Source: Betaproteobacteria bacterium SG8_40 (GTDB lineage: Bacteria > Pseudomonadota > Gammaproteobacteria > Burkholderiales > Eutrophovitaceae). Taken from it: DNA of 9,003 bases. This document shows, in pieces, positions 1-7,324 of the stretch. The position numbers were made by a program, and so were the translations under genes. The notes below the pieces were generated by a model. That model searched no databases, was not told where the DNA came from, and saw only the letters and a list, made by a program, of their open reading frames with translations. The stretch covers positions 1 to 9,003 of the forward strand of contig LJTS01000138.1 in the NCBI GenBank assembly GCA_001304425.1, written 5' to 3'. Each line of letters starts with the position of its first letter. Position 1 is the first letter of the stretch.

Positions 1-864
1 GCGGCCATCGAAGAGTATCCGCATATTCCCGTTGTCATGCACCAGGATCACGGCGGGTCTCCAGCCGTGTGCCAGCGTTCCATCCGCTCCGGTTTCTCCA
101 GCGTCATGATGGATGGTTCGCTCATGGAGGATATGAAGACACCAGCTTCCTTCGAATACAACGTCGACGTCACGCGTCGCGTTGTCGATATGGCGCACTG
201 TGTGGGGGTGTCGGTGGAAGGGGAACTCGGCTGTCTCGGGTCGCTGGAAACCATGACAGCCGGCAAGGAAGACGGCTCGGGCGCGGAAGGCGCGCTGACG
301 CACGACATGTTGCTGACCGATCCCGACCAGGCCGCCGACTTCGTCGCGCAAACCGGTGTCGATGCGCTTGCGATTGCCATCGGTACTTCCCATGGCGCCT
401 ACAAGTTCACGCGCAAGCCCACCGGCGACATTCTCGCAATTGACCGCATCAAGGCGATCCACGCGAAAATTCCCAACACGCACCTGGTCATGCACGGCTC
501 CTCGAGCGTGCCCCAGGATTGGCTGCAAGTGATTCGCGAGAACGGCGGCGAGATGAAGGAAACCTACGGCGTGCCGGTGGAAGAAATTCAGGAAGGCATC
601 AAGCACGGCGTGCGCAAGATCAACATCGACACGGATATCCGGCTTGCAATGACCGGCGCGATCCGCCGCACCTTCAACGAGAAGAAGAGCGAATTCGATC
701 CGCGCAAGTACCTCAAGCCGGCGACGCTCGCCGCGAAGTCGATTTGCAAGGCCCGGTTCGAAGCATTCGGCACGGCAGGCAATGCCGACAAGATCAAGCC
801 GGTGGCGCTGGAAGAGATCGCGGAGCGATATGCCAGGGGTGAGTACGCGAGCGTGACGGCCTGA
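1..864 (+). CDS. fba: Class II fructose-1,6-bisphosphate aldolase, Calvin-cycle type (5' end missing)
   Basis: Zn-dependent aldolase that interconverts fructose-1,6-bisphosphate with dihydroxyacetone phosphate and glyceraldehyde-3-phosphate in the cytosol, used in glycolysis, gluconeogenesis and, in autotrophs, the Calvin cycle. The frame is open from base 1, so the gene starts upstream of the window; the ATG at 37 is internal. Visible family marks are VVMHQDHGG (bases 31-57), with the catalytic Asp and first Zn-ligand His of the DH pair, VEGELGCLGSLE, IGTSHGAYKF (second Zn His), VMHGSSS (third Zn His) and KINIDTDIRLA (phosphate-binding loop). The 287 residues present are most of a roughly 340-355-residue protein; the N-terminal strands are cut off. 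The sequence resembles the CbbA/Fba group of betaproteobacteria rather than E. coli FbaA. It ends 5 nt before the psiE-like gene, so the two are probably co-transcribed. No RuBisCO or phosphoribulokinase gene is visible, so a Calvin-cycle role is not shown here. Confidence 0.96.
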   Translation, partial: AAIEEYPHIPVVMHQDHGGSPAVCQRSIRSGFSSVMMDGSLMEDMKTPASFEYNVDVTRRVVDMAHCVGVSVEGELGCLGSLETMTAGKEDGSGAEGALTHDMLLTDPDQAADFVAQTGVDALAIAIGTSHGAYKFTRKPTGDILAIDRIKAIHAKIPNTHLVMHGSSSVPQDWLQVIRENGGEMKETYGVPVEEIQEGIKHGVRKINIDTDIRLAMTGAIRRTFNEKKSEFDPRKYLKPATLAAKSICKARFEAFGTAGNADKIKPVALEEIAERYARGEYASVTA

Positions 865-869
865 CCCGG

Positions 870-1310
870 ATGCCAACCAAGACGCACGTAGCGCGGTATG
901 CGCGTTACGGGCTCGAGGTCATCGAGAACATCGGCCTGATGGTCATTGCCATCGCAACCGTTGTTGCCGGCTATCAGGAAGTCATGCTGATGCTCAGCAA
1001 CGGAGCGGTCACCCTGGCCGATCTGTTGTTGATGTTCCTGTACCTGGAAGTGCTGGCCATGGTGGGCCTTTACTATGAGTCGGGCAAGCTGCCGGTCAGG
1101 TTTCCGCTGTACATTGCGATGGTTGCATTGGCGCGCTTCGTCATACTCGATGTCAAGGAACTGGATGTATGGCATTTGATTGGCGTGTCCGCAGCCATAC
1201 TGCTGATTTCCGGTGCGGTCCTGCTGCTTCGTTACGGGCACGTGCGTTATCCGTACAAGGAAGACACCGCGCGCCATGGTTCGCATTCGCCGGTTATCGG
1301 CAAGGACTAG
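870..1310 (+). CDS. psiE: PsiE-family small integral membrane protein
   Basis: A 146-residue protein with four predicted hydrophobic helices at about residues 17-41, 48-68, 78-94 and 101-121, a basic N-terminus and a polar, charged tail from about 122. The central stretch around residues 52-94 (LLLMFLYLEVLAMVGLYYES, then KLPVRFPLYIAMVALARF and a following VILD) is the hallmark of the phosphate-starvation-inducible PsiE family. E. coli PsiE is known as a phosphate-starvation-induced inner-membrane protein whose molecular function is not established, so no activity is assigned here. The ATG lies 5 nt after the fba stop and no good Shine-Dalgarno is visible, so translation may be coupled to fba. 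I see no obvious Pho-box in the few bases upstream; regulation would come from the promoter driving fba. The family call is firm; the symbol is by family only and orthology to E. coli psiE is not shown. Confidence 0.85.
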   Translation: MPTKTHVARYARYGLEVIENIGLMVIAIATVVAGYQEVMLMLSNGAVTLADLLLMFLYLEVLAMVGLYYESGKLPVRFPLYIAMVALARFVILDVKELDVWHLIGVSAAILLISGAVLLLRYGHVRYPYKEDTARHGSHSPVIGKD

Positions 1311-1350
1311 TCGAGCGGTAGCGTAAACCGCCAACGAGATTTTAAGACCG

Positions 1351-1914
1351 ATGAAACGAGCAATTAAATCGAAAGCGCCGCTGGTCGGCGTGGTTATGGG
1401 GAGCGACAGCGACTGGAGCGTCATGCAGCACACTGCGCTCGTTCTCGACGAATTCAAGGTGGCCTATGAAGCGCGGGTTGTGTCGGCACATCGTACGCCG
1501 GACGAAATGTTCCGCTACGCCGAGACCGCCGCTTCGCGAGGATTGCAAATCGTCATCGCGGGTGCCGGCGGCGCCGCTCACCTTCCCGGAATGATCGCTT
1601 CGAAAACCACATTACCGGTACTGGGCGTACCGGTGACCTCCCGCGCGCTGCGTGGCCTGGATTCGTTGTTGTCAATTGCCCAGATGCCGAAAGGCATCCC
1701 GGTCGCAACGTTTGCCGTCGGCGAAGCGGGCGCCGCCAATGCGGCACTGTTTGCGGTCGCCGTTCTCGCCAACACCAACGCGGCACTGGCGCGCAAGCTC
1801 GCGGCATTCCGCTCGCGGCAGCGAACCCGCGTGAAGGCGATGCAACTGCCGGTCGCGAAAAAGAAAGTGCCGGCACTGACAACACCGGCACGAAAAAAAT
1901 CAGCGAAGAAATGA
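1351..1914 (+). CDS. purE: PurE, N5-carboxyaminoimidazole ribonucleotide mutase
   Basis: Moves the carboxyl group of N5-CAIR from nitrogen to carbon, giving CAIR in de novo purine synthesis. Class I PurE signatures are all present: the nucleotide/phosphate loop MGSDSDW (residues 16-22), SAHRTPDEM (45-53) with the catalytic His47, AGAGGAAHLPGM (70-81), LPVLGVPV (88-95) and LDSLLSIAQMPKGIPVAT (103-120). The protein has 187 residues against a usual 160-170. The excess is a basic tail at about 168-187 holding seven Lys and one Arg, which is not part of the mutase fold. The presence of purK immediately downstream confirms the bacterial N5-CAIR mutase role rather than the animal AIR carboxylase type. 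The stop overlaps the purK start as ATGA (1911-1914), indicating translational coupling. The 40-nt gap before it has only a weak ribosome-binding site (gag at 1336-1338). Confidence 0.96.
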   Translation: MKRAIKSKAPLVGVVMGSDSDWSVMQHTALVLDEFKVAYEARVVSAHRTPDEMFRYAETAASRGLQIVIAGAGGAAHLPGMIASKTTLPVLGVPVTSRALRGLDSLLSIAQMPKGIPVATFAVGEAGAANAALFAVAVLANTNAALARKLAAFRSRQRTRVKAMQLPVAKKKVPALTTPARKKSAKK

Positions 1915-3098
1915 CCGCGGCAGCCAACAACCGGTCAAGAGCCATCGCCCCGGGCGCCTGGCTCGGTTTGCTCGGCGGCGGTCAGCTGGGCCGGATGTTC
2001 ACGATGGCCGCGCAAAGCATGGGCTACAAGGTCATGGTGCTCGATCCCGGCACCGACAGCCCGGCGGGGACCGTCGCCGACCGGCACCTGCAGGCGGAAT
2101 ACACCGATGCGGATGCGCTGGCCGAAATGGCCAAACGCTGTGCTGCCGCGACCACCGAATTCGAGAACGTTCCGGCCGAAAGCCTGCAGCGTCTTTCCGA
2201 GGGCTGCATTGTCAGCCCAGCGGCACACAGCGTGGCCATCGCCCAGGATCGAATTCGCGAAAAACTCTTTCTCGACGAACACGGTTTCGGCGTCGCGCCG
2301 TTCGCGGTCATACGCTCGGAAGCCGATCTGGCCGCAGCCGGAATCGACGGTCTACTGCCCGGTGTGCTGAAGGTGAGCCGCTTCGGCTACGACGGCAAGG
2401 GACAGGTTCGTGTCGGGTCCCGCGGCGAACTCAAAGCGGCATTCCAAAGCCTTCAATCCGAGCCGTGCGTGCTGGAAAAATTTCTCGCGCTCGACAAGGA
2501 AGTCTCGGTGGTTGTCTGTCGCGGTTTTGATGACGAGGTCACAACCTTTCCGGTATCCGAGAACCAGCATGCCGACGGCATTCTCGACGTATCCATCGTG
2601 CCGGCCCGCGTGCCGGACGAAATTGCCGCCAACGCCCGTAGCCGTGCCATCAAGCTCGCTCAGGAACTCGACTACCGCGGGGTGCTCTGTGTTGAATATT
2701 TTGTCGTTGACGACGGCAGCTTGCTGGTCAATGAGATAGCACCGCGGCCGCATAACAGCGGTCACTACAGCATCGATGCGTGCGTTACTTCGCAGTTCGA
2801 ACAACAGGTGCGCGTGATGTGCTCGTTGCCACTTGGCGATACTTCGCTGCTCTGTCCTGCAGTGATGCTGAACCTCCTGGGCGATCTATGGGCGCAGCAG
2901 ACGCCGCCCTGGGATCGGGTCCTGCAACACCGGACGGCGAAGCTGCATCTGTATGGCAAGAGCACGCCGCGCCCGGGGCGCAAAATGGGCCATGTCACGG
3001 TATTGTCGGAGCAAGCAGATGCTGCTTTGGGTACCGCACTCGAGATCAAATCAACACTTGTTGCAGCGCGCGCCGAATCGCCGTTGCAGCCGGTCTAA
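1911..3098 (+). CDS. purK: PurK, N5-carboxyaminoimidazole ribonucleotide synthase (ATPase subunit)
   Basis: ATP-grasp enzyme that joins AIR with bicarbonate using ATP to form N5-CAIR, the substrate of PurE. The 395-residue length is normal. The N-terminal pre-ATP-grasp domain opens with LGGGQLGRM (residues 21-29) and contains TEFENVP (82-88). The ATP-grasp part has QDRIREKLFL (112-121), VSRFGYDGKGQ (155-165), VLEKFLALDKEVSVVV (187-202) and ENQHADGILDVSIVPAR (217-233). The Mg/ATP-binding end is CVEYF followed by LLVNEIAPRPHNSGHYSID (271-289), whose NEIAPRPHNSGH is diagnostic for PurK. The C-terminal domain shows LHLYGKSTPRPGRKMGHVTV (345-364). The start at 1911 is chosen because it forms the ATGA overlap with purE and leaves a short 15-20-residue leader before the first strand. 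purC follows after 15 nt. No defect is visible. Confidence 0.96.
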   Translation: MTAAANNRSRAIAPGAWLGLLGGGQLGRMFTMAAQSMGYKVMVLDPGTDSPAGTVADRHLQAEYTDADALAEMAKRCAAATTEFENVPAESLQRLSEGCIVSPAAHSVAIAQDRIREKLFLDEHGFGVAPFAVIRSEADLAAAGIDGLLPGVLKVSRFGYDGKGQVRVGSRGELKAAFQSLQSEPCVLEKFLALDKEVSVVVCRGFDDEVTTFPVSENQHADGILDVSIVPARVPDEIAANARSRAIKLAQELDYRGVLCVEYFVVDDGSLLVNEIAPRPHNSGHYSIDACVTSQFEQQVRVMCSLPLGDTSLLCPAVMLNLLGDLWAQQTPPWDRVLQHRTAKLHLYGKSTPRPGRKMGHVTVLSEQADAALGTALEIKSTLVAARAESPLQPV

Positions 3099-3113
3099 GG
3101 CAACGTCCTTATC

Positions 3114-4001
3114 ATGCCCACGCCTCCCAGCATTCTTGAAACGAATCTGAAATCGCTGCCGTTCCTGTACCGCGGCAAGGTCCGCGACATTTACGAAGTC
3201 GATGCCGAGCGCCTGCTGGTTGTACAGACTGATCGCCTGTCCGCGTTCGACGTGATCCTGCCGACTCCGGTGCCGGGTAAAGGGCGCATGCTGACCGCCA
3301 TGTCGTCGTTCTGGTTTCACCGGCTGGCGCACATCATCGCGAACCACCTGCTGCCGACGCCTCCCGAGTCGGTCGTCGCACCGGATGAGGTGGACCAGGT
3401 CGCGCAACGTGCAATGGTCGTAAGACGCCTCAAGCCCTTGCCGGTGGAAGCGATCGTGCGCGGCTACGTCGCCGGTTCTGGCTGGAAGGATTATCAGAAG
3501 ACCCAGGCCATTTGCGGCATCGCGTTGCCAGCCGGCCTGCGAGAAGCGGAGAAGCTGCCGGCGCCGATTTTCACGCCGTCAACCAAGGCCGCGGTCGGCA
3601 CCCACGACGAGAATATCGACTTTGCGTCGGTGGAAAAGCTGATTGGTACTGACTATGCGACGCAGGTCCGCGACAAGGCGATTGCGCTCTACAGCGAAGC
3701 GGCCGCGTACGCAGCCGGCCGGGGTATCATCATCGCCGATACCAAGTTCGAGTTCGGCACCGACGCGGCGGGCAAGCTGTACCTGATTGACGAAGCGCTC
3801 ACGTCCGATTCGTCACGCTTCTGGCCACGCGCCCAGTATCGGGTCGGAACCAGTCCGCCGTCGTTCGACAAGCAGTTCGTTCGCGACTGGCTGGAGGCGC
3901 AGAAGTGGAACAAGCAGCCGCCGGCCCCGGCGCTGCCCGATGACATTGTGGAGAGGACTGCCGCCAAGTACGAAGAAGCGCTCAGGCTGCTGACTGAATG
4001 A
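3114..4001 (+). CDS. purC: PurC, SAICAR synthetase (phosphoribosylaminoimidazole-succinocarboxamide synthase)
   Basis: Couples CAIR with L-aspartate using ATP to give SAICAR, the step directly after PurE. Family marks in order: LYRGKVRDIYEV (residues 18-29, nucleotide-binding glycine loop), LVVQTDRLSAFDVILP (35-50), VEAIVRGYVAGSGWKDYQ (111-128), APIFTPSTKAAVGTHDENI (150-168), GIIIADTKFEFG (204-215), and LIDEALTSDSSRFWP (224-238) followed by FDKQFVRDWLE (251-261). At 295 residues it belongs to the longer, yeast-Ade1-like form common in betaproteobacteria rather than the roughly 237-residue E. coli form. An AAGG at 3097-3100, overlapping the purK stop, can serve as a ribosome-binding site. With purE and purK this makes a three-step enzymatic cassette. 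The gene is intact. Confidence 0.96.
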   Translation: MPTPPSILETNLKSLPFLYRGKVRDIYEVDAERLLVVQTDRLSAFDVILPTPVPGKGRMLTAMSSFWFHRLAHIIANHLLPTPPESVVAPDEVDQVAQRAMVVRRLKPLPVEAIVRGYVAGSGWKDYQKTQAICGIALPAGLREAEKLPAPIFTPSTKAAVGTHDENIDFASVEKLIGTDYATQVRDKAIALYSEAAAYAAGRGIIIADTKFEFGTDAAGKLYLIDEALTSDSSRFWPRAQYRVGTSPPSFDKQFVRDWLEAQKWNKQPPAPALPDDIVERTAAKYEEALRLLTE

Positions 4002-4130
4002 GGCATCTGGCGGTGCGGTCGCGCAACCGGCCGCAGCGGGCCGCAGTTGTCACTGTGGAATTGACACGGCGGAATAGTAACGGCGCAGGCGTCGCAACAT
4101 TGTGTGTGTAGATTTTTCGGTGATTGATCC
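4002..4130 (+). promoter_or_regulatory. purC-sua5 intergenic gap with two small inverted repeats and a possible -35 box
   Basis: This 129-nt gap is the largest in the + strand block. It holds a GC-rich hairpin: cggcc at 4028-4032 pairs with ggccg at 4039-4043, and beyond a 2-nt bulge caac at 4024-4027 pairs with gttg at 4046-4049. No T-run follows, so it is at best a weak or Rho-assisted terminator. Next comes TGTCA (4048-4052) and TGACA (4062-4066), a 5-bp palindrome with a 9-nt spacer. Its right arm belongs to a TTGACA that matches a sigma-70 -35 box, but no convincing -10 lies 16-18 nt further on. A separate promoter for sua5 is therefore plausible but unproven. Confidence 0.25.
4119..4123 (+). 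promoter_or_regulatory. Ribosome-binding site of sua5
   Basis: GGTGA ends 7 nt before the ATG at 4131. This supports that start rather than the out-of-frame ATG at 4124. Confidence 0.5.
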
Positions 4131-5135
4131 ATGCAGGAACAAGTAGACGTTTCCGACGAACAGATCGAGAAGGCAGTGGCGTTGCTGCGCGCCGGCAAGC
4201 TTGTCGCCTTCCCGACGGAGACGGTCTACGGACTTGGCGCGGATGCATCCAATGTGTCGGCAATACGCAAGGTGTTTGCCGCCAAGCAGCGCCCGGCGGA
4301 TCATCCGCTGATCGTGCACCTGGCCGAGACGGCAGGCCTCAAGCATTGGGCCAGCGTTGTCCCGCGCGAGGCGTGGCTGCTGGCCGAAGCGTTCTGGCCG
4401 GGCCCGCTGACCATGGTCCTGCCGCGTGCCGCGCATGTGCCGGGCGAACTCACCGGCGGCCAGAGCACGATCGCGTTGCGCGTGCCGTCACATCCGGTCG
4501 CGCACCGCCTGTTGCTGGCGTTTGGTGGCGCGATCGCCGCACCCTCGGCAAACCGCTTCGGCCGTTTGTCGCCAACCAGCGCAGCGCACGTGCGCGAAGA
4601 ACTCGGCGATGCGGTTGACTACATCCTTGATGGCGGCGACTGTCCGGTCGGCATTGAATCGACCATCGTCGCCTTTCGCAATTCCAGCGCAGTCATCCTG
4701 CGTCCCGGCAAGATCACCGCCGAACAGATTGCCGAAACGCTGCAATCCGAAGTCGTGCCGCCGCTGGCATCGTCGCCGCGGGTATCGGGGACCTTGCCGT
4801 CGCATTACGCGCCACGCACGCCGCTGCGGGTGGTTGAGCCGGAAGCGCTGGAGAGCATGCTGCGCCGCGAAGCGTCGCAACGCCCGGTTGCGGTGCTGGC
4901 GCGCCGCGGCCGTCCGTCGAATACGCGCGCCGCGCTGTGGCAGGTTGCGCCGCAAACACCGGAGGAATACGCGCACCATCTGTACAGCCTGCTGCGGCGC
5001 ATGGACAGCGCCGGTTGCGAACTGATTATTGCCGAGGCCGTGCCGGATCTTCCGGAGTGGGTCGCGATTCGAGACCGTCTGATGCGTGCCTCGGCAGAAG
5101 ATGTCGAAGCCCCCAGCATTGCAACGGGAACCTGA
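4131..5135 (+). CDS. sua5: Sua5-type L-threonylcarbamoyladenylate synthase
   Basis: Makes threonylcarbamoyl-AMP from threonine, bicarbonate and ATP; TsaB/TsaD/TsaE then transfer the group to A37 of ANN-decoding tRNAs (t6A). The catalytic YrdC-like domain spans about residues 10-205, with FPTETVYGLG (27-36), the KxRPxxxP motif as KQRPADHP (52-59), FWPGPLTMVLP (88-98), ALRVPSHPVAHRLL (115-128), APSANRFGRLSPTS (137-150) and GIESTIV (174-180). The linker SPRVSGTLPSHYAPRTPL (215-232) and a C-terminal alpha/beta domain to residue 334 make this the two-domain Sua5 form rather than the short TsaC form. In betaproteobacteria it is commonly found after the purEK genes, as here. It converges on the aminotransferase gene with only 6 nt between the two stop codons and no room for a classical terminator, so transcripts may overlap. 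Confidence 0.93.
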   Translation: MQEQVDVSDEQIEKAVALLRAGKLVAFPTETVYGLGADASNVSAIRKVFAAKQRPADHPLIVHLAETAGLKHWASVVPREAWLLAEAFWPGPLTMVLPRAAHVPGELTGGQSTIALRVPSHPVAHRLLLAFGGAIAAPSANRFGRLSPTSAAHVREELGDAVDYILDGGDCPVGIESTIVAFRNSSAVILRPGKITAEQIAETLQSEVVPPLASSPRVSGTLPSHYAPRTPLRVVEPEALESMLRREASQRPVAVLARRGRPSNTRAALWQVAPQTPEEYAHHLYSLLRRMDSAGCELIIAEAVPDLPEWVAIRDRLMRASAEDVEAPSIATGT

Positions 5136-5141
5136 CCCGCA

Positions 5142-6314
5142 TTAACGGCTGGCGAGGAAATCCAGTGCGGCGCTGACTCCGGCGTTCTGGTGCGGAATAC
5201 CCGCCAGCGACAGACCCATTTCGACACCGGCGAGCGTGCCGGCCAGTGTCAGGTCGTTGAAATCGCCAAGGTGGCCGATGCGGAATACCTTGCCGGCGAA
5301 CTTGCCCAGACCTGTTCCCAGTGACATGTTGAAACGTTCGAGAATGACGCGCCTCAGCTCGTCGGCGTCCTGCCCGTCGGGGAGCATCACTGCCGTGAGC
5401 GAATTGCTGTATGCCTCCGGTTGCAGGCACACGATATCGAGGCCCCAGCCGCGCACCGCGCGGCGGGTCGCCTCCGCATGACGGGCGTGGCGCGCAAGCA
5501 CATTGGCCAGGCCTTCCTCGTCGAGCATCAACAGCGCTTCGCGCAACCCGTAGAGCAGGTTGGTGGCCGGCGTATAGGGAAAGAATCCGTTCTTGTTGGC
5601 AGCCAGCATGTCCTGCCAGTTCCAGTAAGCGCGCGGCAATTTCGCCCCGGTCGATGCAGCCAATGCCTTGTCGCTGATGGCGTTGAACGACAAGCCCGGC
5701 GGCAGCATCAGGCCTTTTTGCGAACCCGCCACGGTGACGTCCACGCCCCACTCGTCGTGCCGGTAGTCGATCGAGGCGAGAGAAGAAATGGTGTCGACCA
5801 TCAGCAGTGCCGGGTGCCCGGCCTTGTCGATTGCACTTCGAACCGCAGCGATATCGCTGGCGACGCCGGTCGATGTTTCGTTGTGGACGACGCAGACGGC
5901 CCTGATCGCGTGTCCGGTGTCGGCCGTGAGTCTGCTTTCGATCTGCGCCGCGTCGACCGCGTGGCGCCAGTCGCCCGGGAGAAACTCGACATTGAGTCCA
6001 AGTTTCAGGGCAAGGTTCTTCCACAAGGTTGCAAACTGCCCGGTTTCCGCCATGATCACCTGGTCACCGGGCGAGAGCGTGTTGACCAGCGCGGCTTCCC
6101 AGGCGCCGGTGCCTGAGGCCGGGAAGATCACCACCGGCTGTTGCGTCCTGAAAACGGCTTTCAGGCCTTGCAGGACTTCATGGCCGAGCGCGGCAAACTC
6201 TTCGCTGCGGTGATCGATCGTGGCACGGTCGATGGCCCGCAATACGCGGTCGGGCACGTTGGTGGGACCGGGAATTTGCAGGAAGTGCCTGCCGCTCGTG
6301 AAGTGTTTCGTCAT
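5142..6314 (-). CDS. Class V aminotransferase, serine/alanine-glyoxylate aminotransferase family
   Basis: PLP-dependent aminotransferase of 390 residues. It most resembles bacterial serine-glyoxylate aminotransferases (serine plus glyoxylate to hydroxypyruvate plus glycine), with alanine-glyoxylate activity as the alternative; sequence alone does not settle the amino donor. Features in order: IPGPTNVPDRV at the N-terminus (residues 14-24), FPASGTGAWEAAL (64-76, PLP-phosphate-binding loop), VVHNETSTGV (142-151), LMVDTISSLAS (171-181) with the Asp that contacts the PLP ring nitrogen, and AGSQKGLMLPPGLSF (196-210) in which Lys200 is the expected Schiff-base lysine. YTPATNLLYGLREAL (247-261) and KVFRIGHLGDFNDLTL (342-357) follow, the latter carrying the Arg that usually binds the substrate carboxylate. 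The gene is divergent from the FAD/Fe-S dehydrogenase, suggesting linked 2-oxoacid or glyoxylate metabolism. It is intact and of normal length. Confidence 0.9.
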   Translation of the reverse strand: MTKHFTSGRHFLQIPGPTNVPDRVLRAIDRATIDHRSEEFAALGHEVLQGLKAVFRTQQPVVIFPASGTGAWEAALVNTLSPGDQVIMAETGQFATLWKNLALKLGLNVEFLPGDWRHAVDAAQIESRLTADTGHAIRAVCVVHNETSTGVASDIAAVRSAIDKAGHPALLMVDTISSLASIDYRHDEWGVDVTVAGSQKGLMLPPGLSFNAISDKALAASTGAKLPRAYWNWQDMLAANKNGFFPYTPATNLLYGLREALLMLDEEGLANVLARHARHAEATRRAVRGWGLDIVCLQPEAYSNSLTAVMLPDGQDADELRRVILERFNMSLGTGLGKFAGKVFRIGHLGDFNDLTLAGTLAGVEMGLSLAGIPHQNAGVSAALDFLASR

Positions 6315-6418
6315 GTCTCATGCCCTGGCGTTCAAGCGCGGCAGGTTAATCGAAACAGTCTACGTCAACAACCAGTGGCGTCGGGCTTGGACACCTCCGG
6401 TATGATTGGCGCGAAACC
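6315..6418. promoter_or_regulatory. Divergent intergenic region, aminotransferase / FAD-Fe-S dehydrogenase
   Basis: The 104 nt between two divergent starts must hold the promoters of both. On the + strand TATGAT at 6401-6406 is a good -10 match, but no clear -35 lies 16-18 nt upstream. If it is used, transcription would begin only a few bases before the ATG at 6419, giving a nearly leaderless mRNA; the region before that ATG also lacks a Shine-Dalgarno. On the - strand a TTGACG-like -35 (complement of 6363-6368) is present without a good -10 at standard spacing. Individual boxes are tentative; the shared promoter role follows from the layout. Confidence 0.4.
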
Positions 6419-7324
6419 ATGAAGCCCGAAGCAGTCAAGGCGCCGGCAGGCGCAACCCGCTCCAGCAACACTTCCGCGGCTACGGCGCTGGCTGCCAGAC
6501 TGCGCGCGCACGTCGACGGAGAAGTGCTGTTCGACGCCTTTTCGCGCGGCCGGTATTCGACCGATGCCTCCATTTATCAGCTCGACCCCATCGGCGTCGT
6601 CATCCCGAAGAACGAGGACGCAGCGCATGCGGCAATCCAGATCGCCGCGGAACAGGGCGTGCCGATCCTGCCGCGCGGTGCCGGTACCTCACAGTGTGGC
6701 CAGACCGTCGGCGTCGCGCTGGTCATCGACTGCTCAAAATTTCTCAACCGGATCGTCGACATCGACATTCCCGGCGGGACAGTCACCTGCCAGCCCGGCG
6801 TCGTGCTCGACCAGCTCAATGCCGTGCTGCGACCGCACGGTCGGTGGTTTCCCGTCGATGTGTCGACGTCGGCCCAGGCCACCATCGGCGGTATGGCCGG
6901 CAACAACTCCTGCGGGGCGCGCTCGATCCGTTACGGCAACATGGTGCACAACGTCGCCGCGATCGACGCCTGGCTGGCCGACGGCAGCGGCTTTCGGTTT
7001 GGGCCGATCGGGCAGTCCGCCGCGCCAGCCGGCGCCAATGGCAGCCTGGTCCGGCAGGTCGAAGCGATCGTCGAACGTGAAGCCGAAGAGATCGCGCAAC
7101 GCTGGCCGAAGGTGCTGCGGCGCGTACAGGGTTACAACATCGATATGGTGCATCCGGGCGGCGACTACAACCTTGCCCATTTGTTGGTCGGCTCGGAAGG
7201 CACGCTGGCGTTTTCCCGGCGACTGACCCTGCAGCTCGCGCGCCTGCCGGCGCACAAGGTGCTCGGCGTGGTGCACTTCCCGAGCTTCTACCGGGCGATG
7301 GAGTGCGCGCAGCAAATCGTATGA
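6419..7324 (+). CDS. FAD-binding/Fe-S dehydrogenase, N-terminal fragment (frame broken)
   Basis: This is the FAD-binding (PCMH, FAD_binding_4) part of a large GlcD/YdiJ-like dehydrogenase of the type that oxidises 2-hydroxyacids such as D-lactate, glycolate or D-2-hydroxyglutarate; the actual substrate is unknown. Of 301 residues, about 55-200 carry the FAD fold: VPILPRGAGTSQCGQTVG (81-98, pyrophosphate loop), VDVSTSAQATIGGMAGNNSC (146-165) followed by GARSIRYGNM, then GYNID (238-242) and LLVGSEGTLAFSRRL (255-269). The frame then enters the FAD-oxidase C-terminal domain (HKVLGVVHFPSFYRAMECAQ, 279-298) and stops at TGA 7322-7324. Relatives continue for several hundred residues as one chain of roughly 1000. 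The remainder lies in another frame from 7321. This is probably a pseudogene piece; a functional stand-alone product is unlikely because the substrate-side domain is cut. The start at 6419 is the best available ATG but has no clear ribosome-binding site. Confidence 0.85.
   Translation: MKPEAVKAPAGATRSSNTSAATALAARLRAHVDGEVLFDAFSRGRYSTDASIYQLDPIGVVIPKNEDAAHAAIQIAAEQGVPILPRGAGTSQCGQTVGVALVIDCSKFLNRIVDIDIPGGTVTCQPGVVLDQLNAVLRPHGRWFPVDVSTSAQATIGGMAGNNSCGARSIRYGNMVHNVAAIDAWLADGSGFRFGPIGQSAAPAGANGSLVRQVEAIVEREAEEIAQRWPKVLRRVQGYNIDMVHPGGDYNLAHLLVGSEGTLAFSRRLTLQLARLPAHKVLGVVHFPSFYRAMECAQQIV

Noticed and set aside
37..39. ATG at 37 as the start of fba
   Set aside because: Conserved aldolase sequence (IEEYPHIPVV) continues upstream in frame to base 1 and the N-terminal domain is missing, so the true start is outside the window.
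1315..1343. Possible terminator between psiE and purE (gcggt/accgc hairpin with a short T-run)
   Set aside because: Only 5 bp of stem with a 7-nt loop, and the T-run is just four bases and about 8 nt away. Too weak to call.
588..1457. Open frame of 289 codons on the - strand across fba, psiE and purE
   Set aside because: It lies antisense to three well-recognised genes and shows no family motifs.
5026..6024. Open frame of 332 codons on the - strand overlapping the aminotransferase in another frame
   Set aside because: Low-complexity Arg/Gly-rich translation; the aminotransferase frame carries all PLP-enzyme motifs.
5421..6116. Open frame of 231 codons on the + strand within the aminotransferase region
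   Set aside because: Antisense to an intact recognised gene, with no domain signature.
6688..6703. SQCGQ in the FAD pyrophosphate loop as a possible defective motif
   Set aside because: As I recall, this variant is usual in this dehydrogenase subfamily, so it is not a missing key residue.
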